Source: Coprinopsis marcescibilis
Lineage: Eukaryota; Basidiomycota; Agaricomycetes; Agaricales; Psathyrellaceae
Reading direction: 5' to 3'
Length of the DNA: 64,000 nt
NCBI GenBank assembly: GCA_004369085.1
Contig: ML210158.1
Location: 186,001-250,000, forward strand
Within the stretch, counting starts at the first letter, position 1; every line of letters begins with the position of its first letter. This document shows positions 46,829 to 59,900 of this stretch, in pieces. The notes beneath the pieces are model-generated. The model ran no database searches and had not been told where the DNA came from. It saw nothing but the letters and a program-made list of their open reading frames with translations. The translations under genes and the position numbers were made by a program.

Positions 46829-49279
46829 TCAGTGAGTATGCCGCCGAGGCGTCAGCACTACAGGCAATTCTGCCTTGATCGTCACAAAGTAATCTCTGGT
46901 GCCAGCCATATATTGTTTCAGGTTGTAACCCTCGGCCAGCCGGATATCGTATCTATGCATCAGTAGGCATACGACCATGCGCATCTCGAGCCATGCAAAG
47001 CCCTTGCCTATGCAGCTGCCCGTGCCCAAACTGAACGGGTTGTAGGCTGCTGTGTTGAGGATGAAGGATGATGAAGATGTGCCAAAGTCTGGCTTGCTTG
47101 GGTGAAATATTGTGGGCTCAAGGGATTCACGGAGGGCGGGTGGCAGCCAACGTTCGGGAAGGAATGTGTCTGGAAGGGGAGAGAAGTAGCGAGGGTCGCG
47201 GTGGAGTGCGTATGTGGGCGTGAAGACGTTGGTGCCTTCTGGGATGAAGCTGGAGATGCGATGCATTTGGTTGGTTAGATTCATTGGGCGGATTAGATGG
47301 GGTACTTACAGAGAGCCGACCATCGCACCGCCGCTTCCTATTTCCGGAGCACGCTGCGATCCTGAAAGGACTGGCGGGAGTAGGCGGAGACACTCGTTTC
47401 TAAATGGGTTGAGGTGACTGGCTTATGCAAGAGGCGGGCATGCAAACATACAGAGCGGCGTTCAAATAGGAAAGGCTTGCTTGTTTGCTGACGTCCGCAA
47501 CCTCTTCTCCTGACCCGAGCGAGTCGATCTCGGTTTGAAGGCGTTTGTAGGCTTTTGGGGATTGGAGAAGAAAACAGAAGAGGTTGGTGATTGCACTGGA
47601 AGTGGTGTCTGCTCCAGCAATGATTGCGAGACCGCCTAGTCGTTTAACACTTGGGATTAGAAAGGCAAAACCTGAAGGTGGGCTCGTTGACAGACCGTCA
47701 TTTATCACCTCCACCACAGATGGTGGGTGTTTTTCGACACCATCTTCGTCAATCTGGTCCAACCTTCAACTTGTGTGTTTAATCATTGGCTTGAAATGGC
47801 GTACCAAGTAGTAGAAAAGGTCTTTATGCGGAGAACCTTGTTTCATACGCCGTAAAGCACATCGTTTGGCATGGGCACGGAAGGCCTTGAGCTCCTGTGC
47901 AAAATGCGGTAATCGGAGAAAGAGAGCTCCTAGCCAGGGAAGATGACCCATAGCAATTGCGTTTCTGGAAATACGAGTTATGACATTTAGTTTGCCATAC
48001 ACTGCTGGGGAATGACTCCTTACTTTTGACCTCCTTCTAGCAGGTGCCAGAGACCGTCCACATCGCCGTCTCTCATCATCTCAGTTCCTTCTCCAAAACT
48101 ATGCATCTCGTTGAGTTTATTGGGCCGAGATGTTGCTGATGAACTCACACAAGGTCATTCATGACATCGTATCTGGAAACGCCGTTCATGGGCGAGATTA
48201 GAGAAGGTATTCATTTCGGGGAGGGGTAGGACGTACGACCAGTAGCCAACCCATCTTGTTAAGTCGACGGGGCTAGGCTGGGGTTGTGAGCCCAAGACGT
48301 CCACGAGCTGCGCGCACCGCTTGAGGAGGATGTGCTCGTAGCTCTTGAGGGCGCCTGGACTGAACGCTCTAGTCCAGGGTCTGCGCCGTCGTGCGTGCTC
48401 GCGCTTATCCCGTAATGCGATGAGGGGTCTGACGCGTTCGTTTTCGGGCACTCGGCCTTCCCAGACTGCAAGCCCGAGGGGGAGAGCAGCGTTAGCTTTG
48501 AATGAAGAACGGATTAAGGAAGACCGCGAGACGTACATGTGCCTTTTGGCAAGCCGTGCAGGCTTGCCGTTGCATTCAGATCACGAATGGACAGTTCGTT
48601 TGGACCTGAAATTGGACGTGGTTAGGTTCAAGGTTATGGAAAATAGCTGGGAGTGTCGTGAAGGTCACAGCCTGAGTGACTACATGACGATCATTGAGAT
48701 CATTGCACTCGGGCTTATTTCGTGATCGACGCTGCAATGAAGACGTGGTCCTCGCTCACCTACTCGTACGACGTCCCCATACTTCTCGTGGAGGTACTGG
48801 TAGTAGAGATACTGTTTGCCGCTCAGGGCGATGTAGGCCATGCGCAGCTTCGATAACCGGCATAGCAGCGGTCCAGGATACGCAGCAAGTGGATGGATGG
48901 GAGAGATACGGTAGACCAGGATCGAACAGGTCAGTGCGGTCCAAAAAAGCCCCAACGCGGTACAGAACGCGATCGCGTAGCTGCCGCCGACACAACAGTG
49001 CGAAGCGTATAGTACCGCGAGAGCAGTTGGAAGCGCGATGAGCAGGCCTAAAAGGGCCCACGGTTCGTGCGTTTCGGTCTTTTTGAATACGAGATGAACC
49101 AGCTGTAGGGATACATGGCCACCAGGACATCAGTTAGAGCAGATCGATAATTGGACCAGAGTACGCACCACTGCAACCCCGAGGATTGCGCCAAGTAGGT
49201 TTGGTGGTGAAGACACCCTTAGTAGTGCGTTGGCTGCGGTCATGGCTGCTGTTGAAGGTGGTTCAACGACCGCGGCCAT
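46829..49279 (-). CDS. Cytochrome P450 monooxygenase
   Basis: About nine exons on the minus strand. The ATG at 49279 opens MAAVVEPPSTAAM, then two or three hydrophobic segments, then the hinge HPLAAYPGPLLCRLSKLR. P450 landmarks: RRRPWTRAFSPGALKSY (C-helix WxxxR), AGADTTSSAI (I-helix oxygen-activation motif), NECLRLLPP (ExxR), FLPERWLPP, and the heme loop FSLGTGSCIG with the Cys ligand. The N-terminus and KYGDVVRV-GPNELSIRD segment resemble basidiomycete enzymes annotated as 'high nitrogen upregulated' P450s. That subfamily is from memory and uncertain. The stop is at 46829. The gene is convergent with RAE1 copy 3 (163 bp between stops). Substrate unknown. Confidence 0.88.
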
Positions 49280-51013
49280 AGAATATGGAGGCCCTACGAG
49301 CGTTGACAGGGTGAAAGAGAGCCGTCCCTGAGTGTGGTAGGGGAATGCGAGTTCTCGGACATGTTCGTTTGAGACAGCCCAAAGGGAAACTTATATCATT
49401 CTGTCAAAAGTCCATGTTGATACTGTGCCTAGCCTAAGCCTGACCCACAATAGAGTCCGAAAGGAGAAAACAAAGCTAGGATTGGGTACATAGCCTGTGT
49501 GAACCAGTCAAGGTACTGGTGGAAGAGCGTTGAATTACGGTAAGCTCGCGAGGATCATTGACTTCAAGGTTTGGCAACAACAGCCTGTTCGGACTCTGAT
49601 GCTTGCCATCCTTTCGTTCTCGCCATTTGGCACCAGTTCAACGGCTTGTGGTTATTCAATCCACGGGCGTCGAACTCTAGACCTGGTCCGGAAGACACGA
49701 GTTTGGCCTAAGCCCCTTCGTACTACGCCTGAGGTACGCTTGTTTTGCGAGTCCGAGACCCCCACCGTACCAATCAGCATACGATTTGACGCATCCGAAA
49801 AGGATCACCAGCACTCAATAACAGCAATGCCCGCATTGGAACTCTCCACACCGAACTCTTAACAGTTCGTGTCCGGATAGATCGTTTCATACTTGTAACT
49901 TTGCAAGTATTGAGTTCATTCTCCCCCTGCGTCATAGACCAACTAGTCGACATCTCTAGCTCTAAAGTTCGCAAGATACCGACTAACCTCGGTAAGCATA
50001 TCGATAAACGATGAACGGCCTTTTGTAGGTAAGCTGCCCGAGGTTTGGGCTCTTGCGAAGGGGCCAAAGGGGGTTTGGTAGTTGTAGTTTTGTTCCTTGA
50101 GCTTGATGGTGCCGGGCGCCTCTTGCGTCACAGTCCTATACTTGGCCCCGAGTTCCTGAATTCCGAGCCCGATCAGTGTAGGGTTGGAGTGGGGATGGCT
50201 TGTCAAGGGAATGATACTATTGTGGGTATGGAAGGCTGCTGGGTGGGCATACTAGTAAATGGCTGGCTGGTAATACCTGACCAATGCAAGTAGGTTCCGG
50301 GAGGGGTACTATCCTAAGCAGCTAGGCGAATCGAGAGGGTCGCCTAGGATCGCCTAGGAGAGATAGCATAATCGGTGACGCACGACGATCCTCCTGAACG
50401 ATAAGCTAGCTCGGAAACCTAATGGGGAAGTCATGCAGTATGGACTACTAACAATCGCAAGGCCCTTCCGGCCTCGGCCAACTCGAAAGCAAAATAGTTG
50501 TAATAGACTATGGCACACATTATATTGCATTTGCAAGGGATATTGCCGACACTACAGGATATACACTGAAACAATGTTCAAAGACCCATGATCAATGGTT
50601 TCACGACAAATGTGGTCGTTACTTGCGTGGAAGATGGAAGGAAGAGAGGGAAGACGACCAATAAATAACACGTAAATAAAAAGATGCTTTAGTAGTAACA
50701 GTTACCATGACCCGTAACGCCAGCGGTGCAAGCGACAACGAGGAGAGAGGGAGAAAGTCCCACACAACGGATATAAGTATAATGTGGATCCCACAACCAA
50801 AAAAAAAGTTGAAAACAAAAGAACCACCGGAAATTGGGACTTGGTAGGAGGTGAGATGAACGACCGTCTAGGGGGAGTATTAAATATTATTGATACAGCT
50901 TGCGGCGTGGATGTTGGCAGTGCTTTTGATCAATGATGCGATGTAACATTGTGGGTGAATGAGAACGAATGCTGATGAGGGATGCATGCATGTGGATGTT
51001 GAGAACGGGCAGT
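49280..51013. other. Intergenic stretch with a possible gene relic
   Basis: The only protein-like stretch is at 49943-50206 (minus). It lacks an ATG and reads LGIQELGAKYRTVTQEAPG, then LKEQNYNYQTPFGPFARAQ, then FIDMLTEVSRYLANF. This looks like the end of a once-coding frame, but I cannot name it. Between 50315 and 50365 there are small repeats of CCTAGG / GATCGCCTAGG. The rest shows nothing. Confidence 0.4.
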
Positions 51014-52215
51014 TTAATCCTTTTTCTTTGGGATGTCGTTGAGAGGGTCAAGTGATGAGTCTGGCTGGCGGTATGAGCCGCCCCATTTGTCGGCCCATGT
51101 GAAGTACTATGGGATAACGTTGGTCAGCAAGGAAGATACAAGGGACGAGAAGCAACCAACCTGGCCGTAGTTGACGGTGAAATAAAGATGATGGAGTGTG
51201 TGATGGGCTGGGCCATTGATGACAGTCTCAAGAGGGTGTCCAGTGACCATGTCAGAGTCGTGAATCTTGACGAACCAAAGATCAGCAAAGGGATAAAAAC
51301 AGAGAAAAGGCAACTCACAAAGATAGTCCAAAAGTTGACAAGGACGAAGAGGACGAGGTAGAGGACTCGATGCAATGGGAAGATGAAGACGAATAGGTGG
51401 TAGGGTATCGACTGGCAGTACCCGTCGAATGGGTGGAAGGCGTGTGATGCAAATGGCGTTGGGACTAGGTAAAACGTCGGTAAGGGCGCCGCACATGCCA
51501 GGCCGAGCTCAAGAACACTTACTGATCCATTTGTGATGGGGCTTGTGGACATATTTGTAGATGACAGGGATATGGAGCCAGCGGTGAATCCAGTAGATGC
51601 CATAGTCCGTAAAGAGCAGGTAACTTTGTGGGTGGTTTTAGTATTCGGATTACCGTGTTGGGGCAAGGAAGACACTCACAGAGGGACAGAGGCAACGAGA
51701 TAGAGGTATCCATAGGTATCCAGGCCATCATAGAGTTTCGAGTAGCCCATGACCTCGGCTTGGAACCAAGGCAGGGTCAGAATCATCATGCCGGGAAAGG
51801 CAGAGACGCTAGACTGGATTTCGAGCTTTATCTGGTCCTTCAAGAAGCGGGGGTGGCGCTTCATTTCATGGTTGAAGATGAAGTAATATGACAAGCCGGC
51901 AAAGAGGAAGTAGAGGACGTGGATTCCGACCAGGGTGAGCATGGTCAGTGAGAGGAGCTGGCGGGGAACATAGTCTCGTGGCCAGGCGGATATGCTTGAG
52001 GACAGGGCCTGGTGGGCCTGGGATGCGAGGGGAGGGTGGGGCAGCAGGGCCACCATCTGGGTCCATTTTGAAGGCTCTGTGAGGGGAATGTACTTGGAAG
52101 ACGCGTTCACGGCCTGGATGAACTCTGGCGAAGAGGTAAAGGCTGAGAGAGGGACGGTCGCAGCCCAGAATTTGTCGAGAAAGAGGTCATCAGCAATGCG
52201 GAGGACGATGTCCAT
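51014..52215 (-). CDS. ERG3: C-5 sterol desaturase (lathosterol oxidase)
   Basis: This ER membrane di-iron enzyme introduces the C5-C6 double bond in ergosterol synthesis. Four to five exons run from the ATG at 52215 ([17 protein letters not shown]) to the stop at 51014. The fatty-acid-hydroxylase histidine boxes are visible: HRWLH, HKPHH and HTLHH, plus HAFHPFDGY. Several hydrophobic helices precede them ([22 protein letters not shown]). The C-terminus is Lys-rich (NDIPKKKD), compatible with an ER-retrieval signal. Its upstream neighbour on the same strand is a DUF1295 steroid-reductase-like gene. Confidence 0.92.
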
Positions 52216-52517
52216 GGTGGAGAACAGAAGAGAAGAGAAATGTCTTTGCTGTTCGTTGCATTTTGCATTGTAAGCAACATTCTTTTATGTTTCTCGTTAA
52301 CAACTTCATATCAGGCCACTTGCTATTTTTCTGCACACGTGAGCGTATCCAATTTCAATGACATAATCACAATATTCGGCCCTCGACGCCCTTCTTCCGC
52401 TTCACCAGCACATCTAGCCAGGCCCCGTCTCGTCCCACTTTTGTTCACGACAACACCTAGGCCTTTGTATGACCGCTCTCAAGCACAATAATATTACATG
52501 GGGACAACACTATCACA
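52216..52517. promoter_or_regulatory. ERG3 upstream region
   Basis: A spacer of 302 bp between the stop of the DUF1295 gene and the ERG3 start on the same strand; it must hold the ERG3 promoter. Confidence 0.4.
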
Positions 52518-53688
52518 CTACTTTGAACCCCACGGCCAGAACACAGGCACATTTCTATCCCACTATCAGTTCCGATTGCCTGACGGAATCAACCCACATA
52601 CCTCTTGTAATTTGCCCACCTTGGGTCCGATCCGAACCGCATATCTCCCAAGCGCTCCAGAGGTGGAATCCCAGACAGCTGTTTAAATCTTCGTGACATA
52701 CATTCGGAGAAACGATATCAAGCAAAACTCACCCTGGTGACCAGCAGCCAGGTAAACAGAGGGCTAATCGCTGATAGAGCGACTGTTCCCGCTGGGAACT
52801 GTGCACTTTGCAGAGATTTCGAAGCTAGCAGCGCAACGCCTGACCACACCCCAAGTTCTCCCAGGTAGCTAAAAGCAGGGTCAGCCATCAGACTGGGAAG
52901 GTAATAAACGGAACACACTTGGGGTGCCGGCTGATGCTCCATAACCCAGAGCTTATGAACTTTTCGTCATGCAGCTTCAGCTGCTTTGCGTGGTGCCAGG
53001 CAGCCTTTTGCCTGTCCGCAGTAACTTCCAGCAACAACGAGCTTGCCCACAGGCCAAGGCCGATATAGTCGCGCGTGCCGAGAGGTGCGTGATGCAGACG
53101 GGGAAGCGCGTTGACAAGCCAGACTGGGAGTCCGGTCGCAACAATCCATGTCGCTGCATTCAGTTGGTCAGAGAGCTACCGTCGCGATTAGACAAGTCAT
53201 TGGCATACCCTGTGTGAACCAGAGGCGGGTAAAGTAGGACGGGTTTTTGACGATTTTGACGAATCTGGAATCACCTCCCGACTTGATGGCTCTCTATTCA
53301 AATTCGCGTTAGAAGTGCGGTAGGTGCACGGAGAGATGCTTACCGCTCCGAGGAAGGTCCCTAAGCGGATGCTCCAGATTGCCACAGCGAGGTTTAGCAG
53401 CAACACTCGCTTTGGGAAGCTGGAAAAAGGCGGGAAGGGAACATCTTGGCCCTCCCAGAGCCTTGCCTTGAGGGTTGGGTAATACAAGGAAACAAAAGTG
53501 GTTGCCAGCCACCCGAGGGCGCCGCCCATATCGAAGCAGACATCCGTCTGCAATGGCACAAATATAGCTGCGAAGACTGCGGGGACCCAGTCACTAATCC
53601 ACCTGATGACTCGCGGAAATTAGGACGTACGAGCTTGGAGGCCATATGCACTGGCCGCAACAGGGAGGAGTTTCGAGAAGATGGCCAT
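52518..53688 (-). CDS. DUF1295 / steroid 5-alpha-reductase-like membrane protein
   Basis: The protein starts at the ATG 53688 (MAIFSKLLPVAASAYGLQA). It has about seven hydrophobic segments and the DUF1295 signatures IWSIRLGTFLG, the catalytic-region FISSGLWSISRHP joined over an intron to NYLGELGVWSG, and a last exon NVPVFWPWGS with stop at 52518. These proteins are related to the NADPH-dependent steroid 5-alpha-reductase / sterol C14-reductase fold, but most fungal members lack a proven substrate. The first exon junction is uncertain: the strong GTACGT donor gives the wrong phase, while a weaker donor four bases later keeps the frame. The gene sits directly upstream of ERG3 on the same strand. 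Confidence 0.8.
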
Positions 53689-54035
53689 GGTGGAAAGTGG
53701 GGAAATAAGCAGACTGGAGGGCGCATTTTAAACAAAATGAATTTGGGGCTGGGAGGCTATTTTGGCTGGAGCACAAGGAGTTGTGATTGATGTAGATCGA
53801 AGCCAGTTAACATAGCATCGGTCCATTCCAAGGAGCGAAAAGAAGTGGTGTTACCCATCTGTTTTAGCCATCGATTGTTGCAATAAAACCCGTTTAGAAG
53901 GCCGAAACCTGAGTTATGAGCTCACTGTACGAATGCTAAGATGAGAAAACTATATACGCGCGCCCCAGATCGGAAATTTCTATTTTGGTACATGTATCAC
54001 TCTCACGCAGCTTGTCCGCTCACCACGACTATAGA
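53689..54035. promoter_or_regulatory. Divergent promoter region, DUF1295 gene / CCDC130 gene
   Basis: A spacer of 347 bp between head-to-head starts; no coding content is recognised. Confidence 0.4.
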
Positions 54036-55234
54036 ATGCAAGGATTTAACAAGTCCGTACTATGCCATACGGAATGCATGTCAATGCTGACAGCTGTACA
54101 GATATTACCCGCCAGACTGGGATCCATCCAAGGGAGGGCTGAACAAGTTCAGAGGTAACATCCGCAACCGCACCCGGCGTCTCAAATCGCTCACCTCCAC
54201 CAGGGACACATGCGCTCGGCGACAGAGCACGCAAACTCGATCAAGGAATCCTAATCACCCGCTTTGAACTCCCATTTAATATCTGGTGGTACGTATCATG
54301 GCCCGTCTGTACGGAATGCATTGGCTCAAGCACCACCAGTGGAACATGCAACAACCACATCGGAATGGGAGTACGGTACAACGCTGAGAAGAAGAAGATT
54401 GGGAACTACTTATCGACGCCCATCTACTCGTTCCGGTGCAAATGTCACCTCTGCGATGGCTGGTTCGAGATTCAAACGGACCCCAAGGTACGCTGCATCC
54501 AGTTGACCTCCCCAAGACCACGTACCGATGCCCACCGCACCCTCACGCCGAACCGCCGCAGAACACACAATACGTCGTAACATCCGGAGCGCGTCGCAAA
54601 GACGAAGACTGGGACCCTGAGCAAAACGGTGGTTTCGCGATACATGGCCAGTCCCCTCCCCTCCCTCATTTGCACAGCCCACCACTCACTCGAGGATGTG
54701 CGCACAGATACGGACAAGGAAGGTGTGGCCGTAGACCCTCTCGTTGCGCTCGAAAAGACGGCAGGCGCTGAAAAGATGCTGAACGAGGTTCACAAACCTC
54801 GCATTGAAGCCCTCCAAGGCCTGTCTGACCATTACAACTCTGACCCCTACTCCCTCTCCGTCAAAGCACGACACAAGTTTAGGCAGGAGAAAAAGGTTGA
54901 GCAGACGAAGCGCAAGGCAGAGGATGAGCTGAAAGGCCGGTATGGTTTACCGAGCACTCTGAAGCTGGTGGAGGAAGACGATAGAGCGAAAGAAGAGGCT
55001 CATGCGCAATGGTTGAAGGGTAAACAAGACCTCGCACTTCAGGGGAATGCGAAGCGGCGGAAGCTGGCTCTGGACGTTGTTTCATTTCCAACCTCGTCTT
55101 CCGCTGCTTCTTCATCCAAACGACCAGACCCCGTTAGCTCCCTCAAAGCTCGCGTGCTTCAAAACACTGCAGCTCGACATTCCTCGTCGATCTTTGGCAG
55201 TATAGCCAGTACCTCAACCCGACCGAAAGGCTGA
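54036..55234 (+). CDS. CWC16 family splicing factor, CCDC130 (Yju2-like) type
   Basis: The first exon gives MQGFNK, then YYPPDWDPSKGGLNKFRG, the invariant start of CCDC130-type CWC16 proteins. Next come KLDQGILITRFELPFNIW, a zinc site built from CGTC and CKCHLC, WFEIQTDPK, and YVVTSGARRKDEDWDPEQNGGFAIH. The C-terminal half is a charged helical region (RQEKKVEQTKRKAEDELK) and a Ser-rich tail, with the stop ending at 55234. CWC16 proteins act at the spliceosome around catalytic activation. About four short introns are present, one of them interrupting the first zinc cysteine pair. Confidence 0.92.
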
Positions 55235-55672
55235 CTGATACACATAAATTACACACAACTCTGTACGTAGACACCTAATGACCATGCCAGTCTCTCGCAA
55301 AATAATTCTCTCTTCCGGTCTAAATACACGAAGCACATATTGCCTTTTCTTTAGCAAGAAATCGATAGCGAATACAACAGTAAAATACAACACAGCGGAT
55401 AAGTGTAGTAGAAAGTAGACTAGTAAAAAAGCGCAAAAAGGTTATAAACAAACAGAGCCAGAGGGAAGGATCCGGAATAATATAAAATAGCCTAAGATGG
55501 TGCAAATTAGGAGCGAAAAGATCATCAGGAGTGTAGAAGGAAATAAGCGAGGATGGTGAGAGAGATAGAGCCGCCTAGAGAAAATGGGGTGAACAGATAT
55601 GGGAACAGACAGACTGACGGGATGGGGAACAGAAAGCAAAAAGACAAACAACAAATACATTAAGTGAACCTA
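55235..55672. other. Intergenic between convergent genes
   Basis: A spacer of 438 bp holding the 3' ends of two convergent genes, with AT-rich sequence only. Confidence 0.4.
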
Positions 55673-56894
55673 CTAATTGAAGATCGCCCAGGGCTGGTCA
55701 AGCGCTGACATGTGTCCGTCCCATTTCCATTCGTTGGGTTGATAGTACGCAGCCTCTCCTCCGTCAATCTCCTTCCACAATCCCGCAGGTAGCGCGTCAG
55801 AAAGGTCTTCCGTTTTTGGCTCAGACTTCATCGCGTGGTGGGATGGGTCCGACTCTGAAGCATTGGACTCTGGGCTGGGATTCGTCGACGAAGAGCGAAC
55901 GAGGTCAGGAGTATCCTTCGAGTCCTCCTCTTCAGCCATGGTCGTGAAGTCAAAGATCTCATCAAACGTCAGTGAAGCCCCTGGAGACCCATCGTGTCCA
56001 ACTCCGTTGAAATCAGAGCCCAGCAAGCCATTGGCCATATCGCTCCCGTCTCCCGTGCCCTGGAGCAGCTTCTCCAACGTCTGTGCAATATCGGACGTGA
56101 GCGAATCACCCTGGTCCAAACCCTTGATGAGCTCCGTCATCTGGTCAAGGAGCTTGCCCGACTCGTCTTCATTAAGCTCCGCGACCTGCGAAGCCATTTC
56201 TGGCGCCTTCTTCGCTGGTTCTTGGGGCTTGGATGGCTCGGCTGGAAGCAATGAAGATGGCGGAGGTTCCATTTTAGGGCGCTTCGGCGGCGAAGGTCCG
56301 TTCGCAACACCATCGTCTCCACTGGGGCCAGGGCTAGGCTCGTTCGTCTGTCTATCGTCCTCTCGTGGGCGCTTAACACTAGCATGTGCTGGGATAGGAG
56401 TCGACATTGATTCCGGAGAAGCTTGCGACGGGGTTGGGGCATTGTTGCTGGCAGGAGACATGGCTGCCTTCTGCGCAATGGATGGTCGACGCACTGCAGT
56501 TTTGGCCTGCTTTTTCTTGCCCTTTGGCGACTTGGGAGATCCAATGGCCCCCGGTGTAGAAGCGCTGTTGCTGGGAGTCGGAGCATTTGCGGGTGCTGGC
56601 GATGGACTTGATACGGCACCGCTGGGCCCTGCGCCGTTGACCTTCGGACCGCGACGGGCTGGGGGCGGGTTCAGGGACATAGGTGGTCGGATTTGGGCAC
56701 CAAGATGAGCAGCGGGAGGAGGAGGAATATTCTGTGTGGGGCCTTGTTGGGGAAGGCCGACAAGAGGCCGGGACATTTCAGATCCCGGAAGAGAGGGAGG
56801 CGATCCCATGCCCATTGCATGCTGCATTTTCATCTGCTGTTCATGCTGCTGCTGCTGCTGTTGTTGTTGTTGCTGCTGCTGCTGTTGTTGTTGT

Positions 56895-56926
<32 letters not shown>

Positions 56927-59900
56927 TTGCTGCAACAAATGTTGGTTTTGCAACTGCTGCTGCTGCTGCTGCTGCATCTGAAGATTATGCCGCTGTCCCA
57001 TAACCTGGAAGTTTCTCAACGCGGATTGGAAGTGATCCAAAAGTCGGTTCGTTTCCACCTGCATTTGCTTCAGAGAGTCTAGGTTTATGACAAACCGGTT
57101 GTTGTTGGAAGAGACGAGGCCACGTTGGAAAGCAACAGTGCAAGTCTATAAAATTCGTCAACACAACGCAGGAGGATTGGAAGACGAAACAAGACCCACA
57201 ATCGCAACGAGCTTCTTGATGATTTCTTCGTTCTTCAACAGAACAAAGAACATCGGGAGATTGGCCTCGTTTTCAGAGGTGATTCGGTACAGCTGCTCAA
57301 GAACTTGGTTGTATTGCACCCGTTGTTCTGGAGGAATCTCCCGGGGTGCCATATTCGGGATTGCTACAGTGGGGGAATAAGTCAAGGGTACAGGAGAGGA
57401 ATCTACCTAAACTCACTGTTGCTGGTGAATTCGGCTTTCACCCGAGATATATACGTCATCGCAAGCTGCAGTTGCTCCCTCGTCGGACGGACGCCATCCA
57501 TACCTGATTGGGCAAGCATATTGCCCGCGTGTGGACCAGGTCCTTGTTGACCCGCTGCAAGTTGATGCGGCAATGGTGGGGCCTGGATCTGACCAAGAGG
57601 TTGTCCGCCTTGTTGTCCAGGGAAAGGTCGTCCGTCAAAGGGCCCCCCTTGAGCGTTCGGCATCCCACCTTGAGGCATCAGTCTTCGGTCAGGCATCTGC
57701 CCTTGTCCTCCACCAACCGGTCCAAATGCAGGAGGATGAGCTCCTGGTGGGCCCATCCCATTGCCTGGTTGGGGTCCACCTTGCGCACCATTCTGCTGCT
57801 GCTGATCCGAGTTCATGCCAGAAGGTTGCCCTGGATTTCCCAGCAACCCTACGCCAGCTTGACCTTGGTTGTTGCGGAACCCGTTCGAAAAGATCTCTTG
57901 ATCCTCGCGTGCGCGCTGTAGGTGTCCTCGGTTGTTCTCGATAAGTTGGATCAGACCGTCGGGCAGTCCTAGCTGTCGAAGCTCCATGACAGAACGGTGC
58001 GCATAGGTAACGAGCTGCGCCAATTGCTGTGAGCTCAGCTTCGTCCTAGCATTAAAGTTGGCGGGATTGAGGGCCCCTGGGTTGGGGTTGCTCGCAAAGG
58101 GCTGCCCTCCGGTGATGCTGGCAGCTAGCTGACCTGCGTTCGGAAGCATGTGGCCACCTCCATTCTTGTTGCGCGATTCGAGATAGGAACTGATGTAGTA
58201 AGTGTCAAACGGTTGTAGGTAGTCTTTGTACATTGTGGACAGTTGCAGCGCAGCGCCGGGTCCACACTTTGGGGGTTCAGTTTCGCTACCAGGGAAATGG
58301 ACAAGGCCAAGCTGGCCGCCGATTACATCCCAGGCGTTCTTCCCTTCGACCTGTTGCAGAACGGTAAACAAAGGGTACAGTTGGAATGTGCGCAACGTAC
58401 CTGAACGAAACCGCCTTCCTGCATGACATGTCGGTGGAGCAGGTACACATCGATCTGGCGGTTTTCAATCTGGAATGCTTGAGGAGTCACGTTGACGCCC
58501 CGTTTCAGAGTGAACGCCCTAAATGTTGAGTCGAAGCGAGGTCGGTCAAGTTGCTGGATACTTGAAAGGATTTGTTGCGCAGTGACGTTCTTGCCAACTA
58601 TGGGGCCTCCCATGCCCATAGGCCCAGCGCCTTGAGGCATGTTTGAGGGACCGCCGTTACCTACGTTAGCGTTGAGTTGCATTTGGTGTTGGCCGTTCAT
58701 GTTCTGTCCCATGGTGCCCATTGGAAATGAGCCAGTACCGTTCCCAGGCTGGTCGCCTTGTTGTTGCTGATGCGGTGGCTGGGCCCCTTGTGAAGGATGC
58801 TGAGACTGTGGCTCTGTCCTTTGTGGTAGGCCCGCATTAAGAATGTGGCGTGCGGGAGTCGGGGGTTTGACGAGGCCTGCTGGACTGTTCTGTCCAACGA
58901 CGGGTGGATGTGGAGGTTGTTGCATAGGTGTTGATGGTCCGGGGCCAGGCCGCCCTACAGAACCAGGGCTGTCAAATGGTTGAGAATTTGGGGCCATCCA
59001 AGGACCAGACGGACCCGCGCCTCCGCCACCATTCGCTTGTTGCGTTCTTGGAAAAGGTCATCGCATTTAATGTTAGCCAACAGAGCAGAGATTATCCGGT
59101 TTGTGCGAATAAAACTCACAATGCTTGCGGATTTTGTCCGGATAAAGTCGCAACGATCTTCTGAAGAACATCCTTCTTGATCATGACTTCTTCTTGTAGT
59201 TGCTTTAACCGCTGCTGCATCTGGTCATTGAGAGGTTGTCTTTGCATCTTGAGGGTGTTGATGGCGTTTTCGCCATTTGTGATCATTTGGCGGAGCTTGT
59301 TGGCGCGCTCCTGGAGTTCGTGATAGGATAGGTTCCTGCGTTGCTGGGGTACCTGCTGGTTTGGAAGCATGGGACCGCCACCATTCATGATATTATGGGG
59401 CATGCCAGGCATGACACCTGCTGGATGGGAAGGGGAGGGTCGTCGGATTGCTTCGTTTGACATTGAAGGGGACGAAAAAATGTCGCCTGGGGAGGAGTGA
59501 TTGACGCCTGGGTTCATAAACGGCTGTTGCTGGCCAGGTTGCTGAGGTTGATCGGGACGTTGCTGAGCCATGCCAGGCGCATTGAATTTAGCAAAGTTGG
59601 AGTTGCCCCTTTGCATCATGATGTCGAGCTGTCTGAGTTCCGGAGGGGGAAGGGTTTGAGTGAGGTTGCGCTGCATGGCCTGAGCCATTGCGTTTGGCAT
59701 AGAACCAAATCCGCCACCCGAGCCTCCAACCTGATTTGATGGTTGAGCATGAAACGGTTGTTGGCCGACCATATTTGGCACCATTGGGAACGACATTTGC
59801 TGTTGCTGTCCGCTGGGAACACGAGACATAGCTTGGCCCCTCATGAGTTCGTTCATCTAGTAAAAAGTGGTCAGCAAGCAAGTTGATGTGGAAGAGGCCG

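Noticed and set aside
55863..56708. 281-codon open frame on the plus strand
   Set aside because: It lies fully antisense to the well-supported last exon of the SWI1-like gene and has no motif of its own.
56693..57082. Plus-strand frames of long Leu or Cys runs
   Set aside because: They are the antisense readings of the glutamine repeat in the SWI1-like gene.
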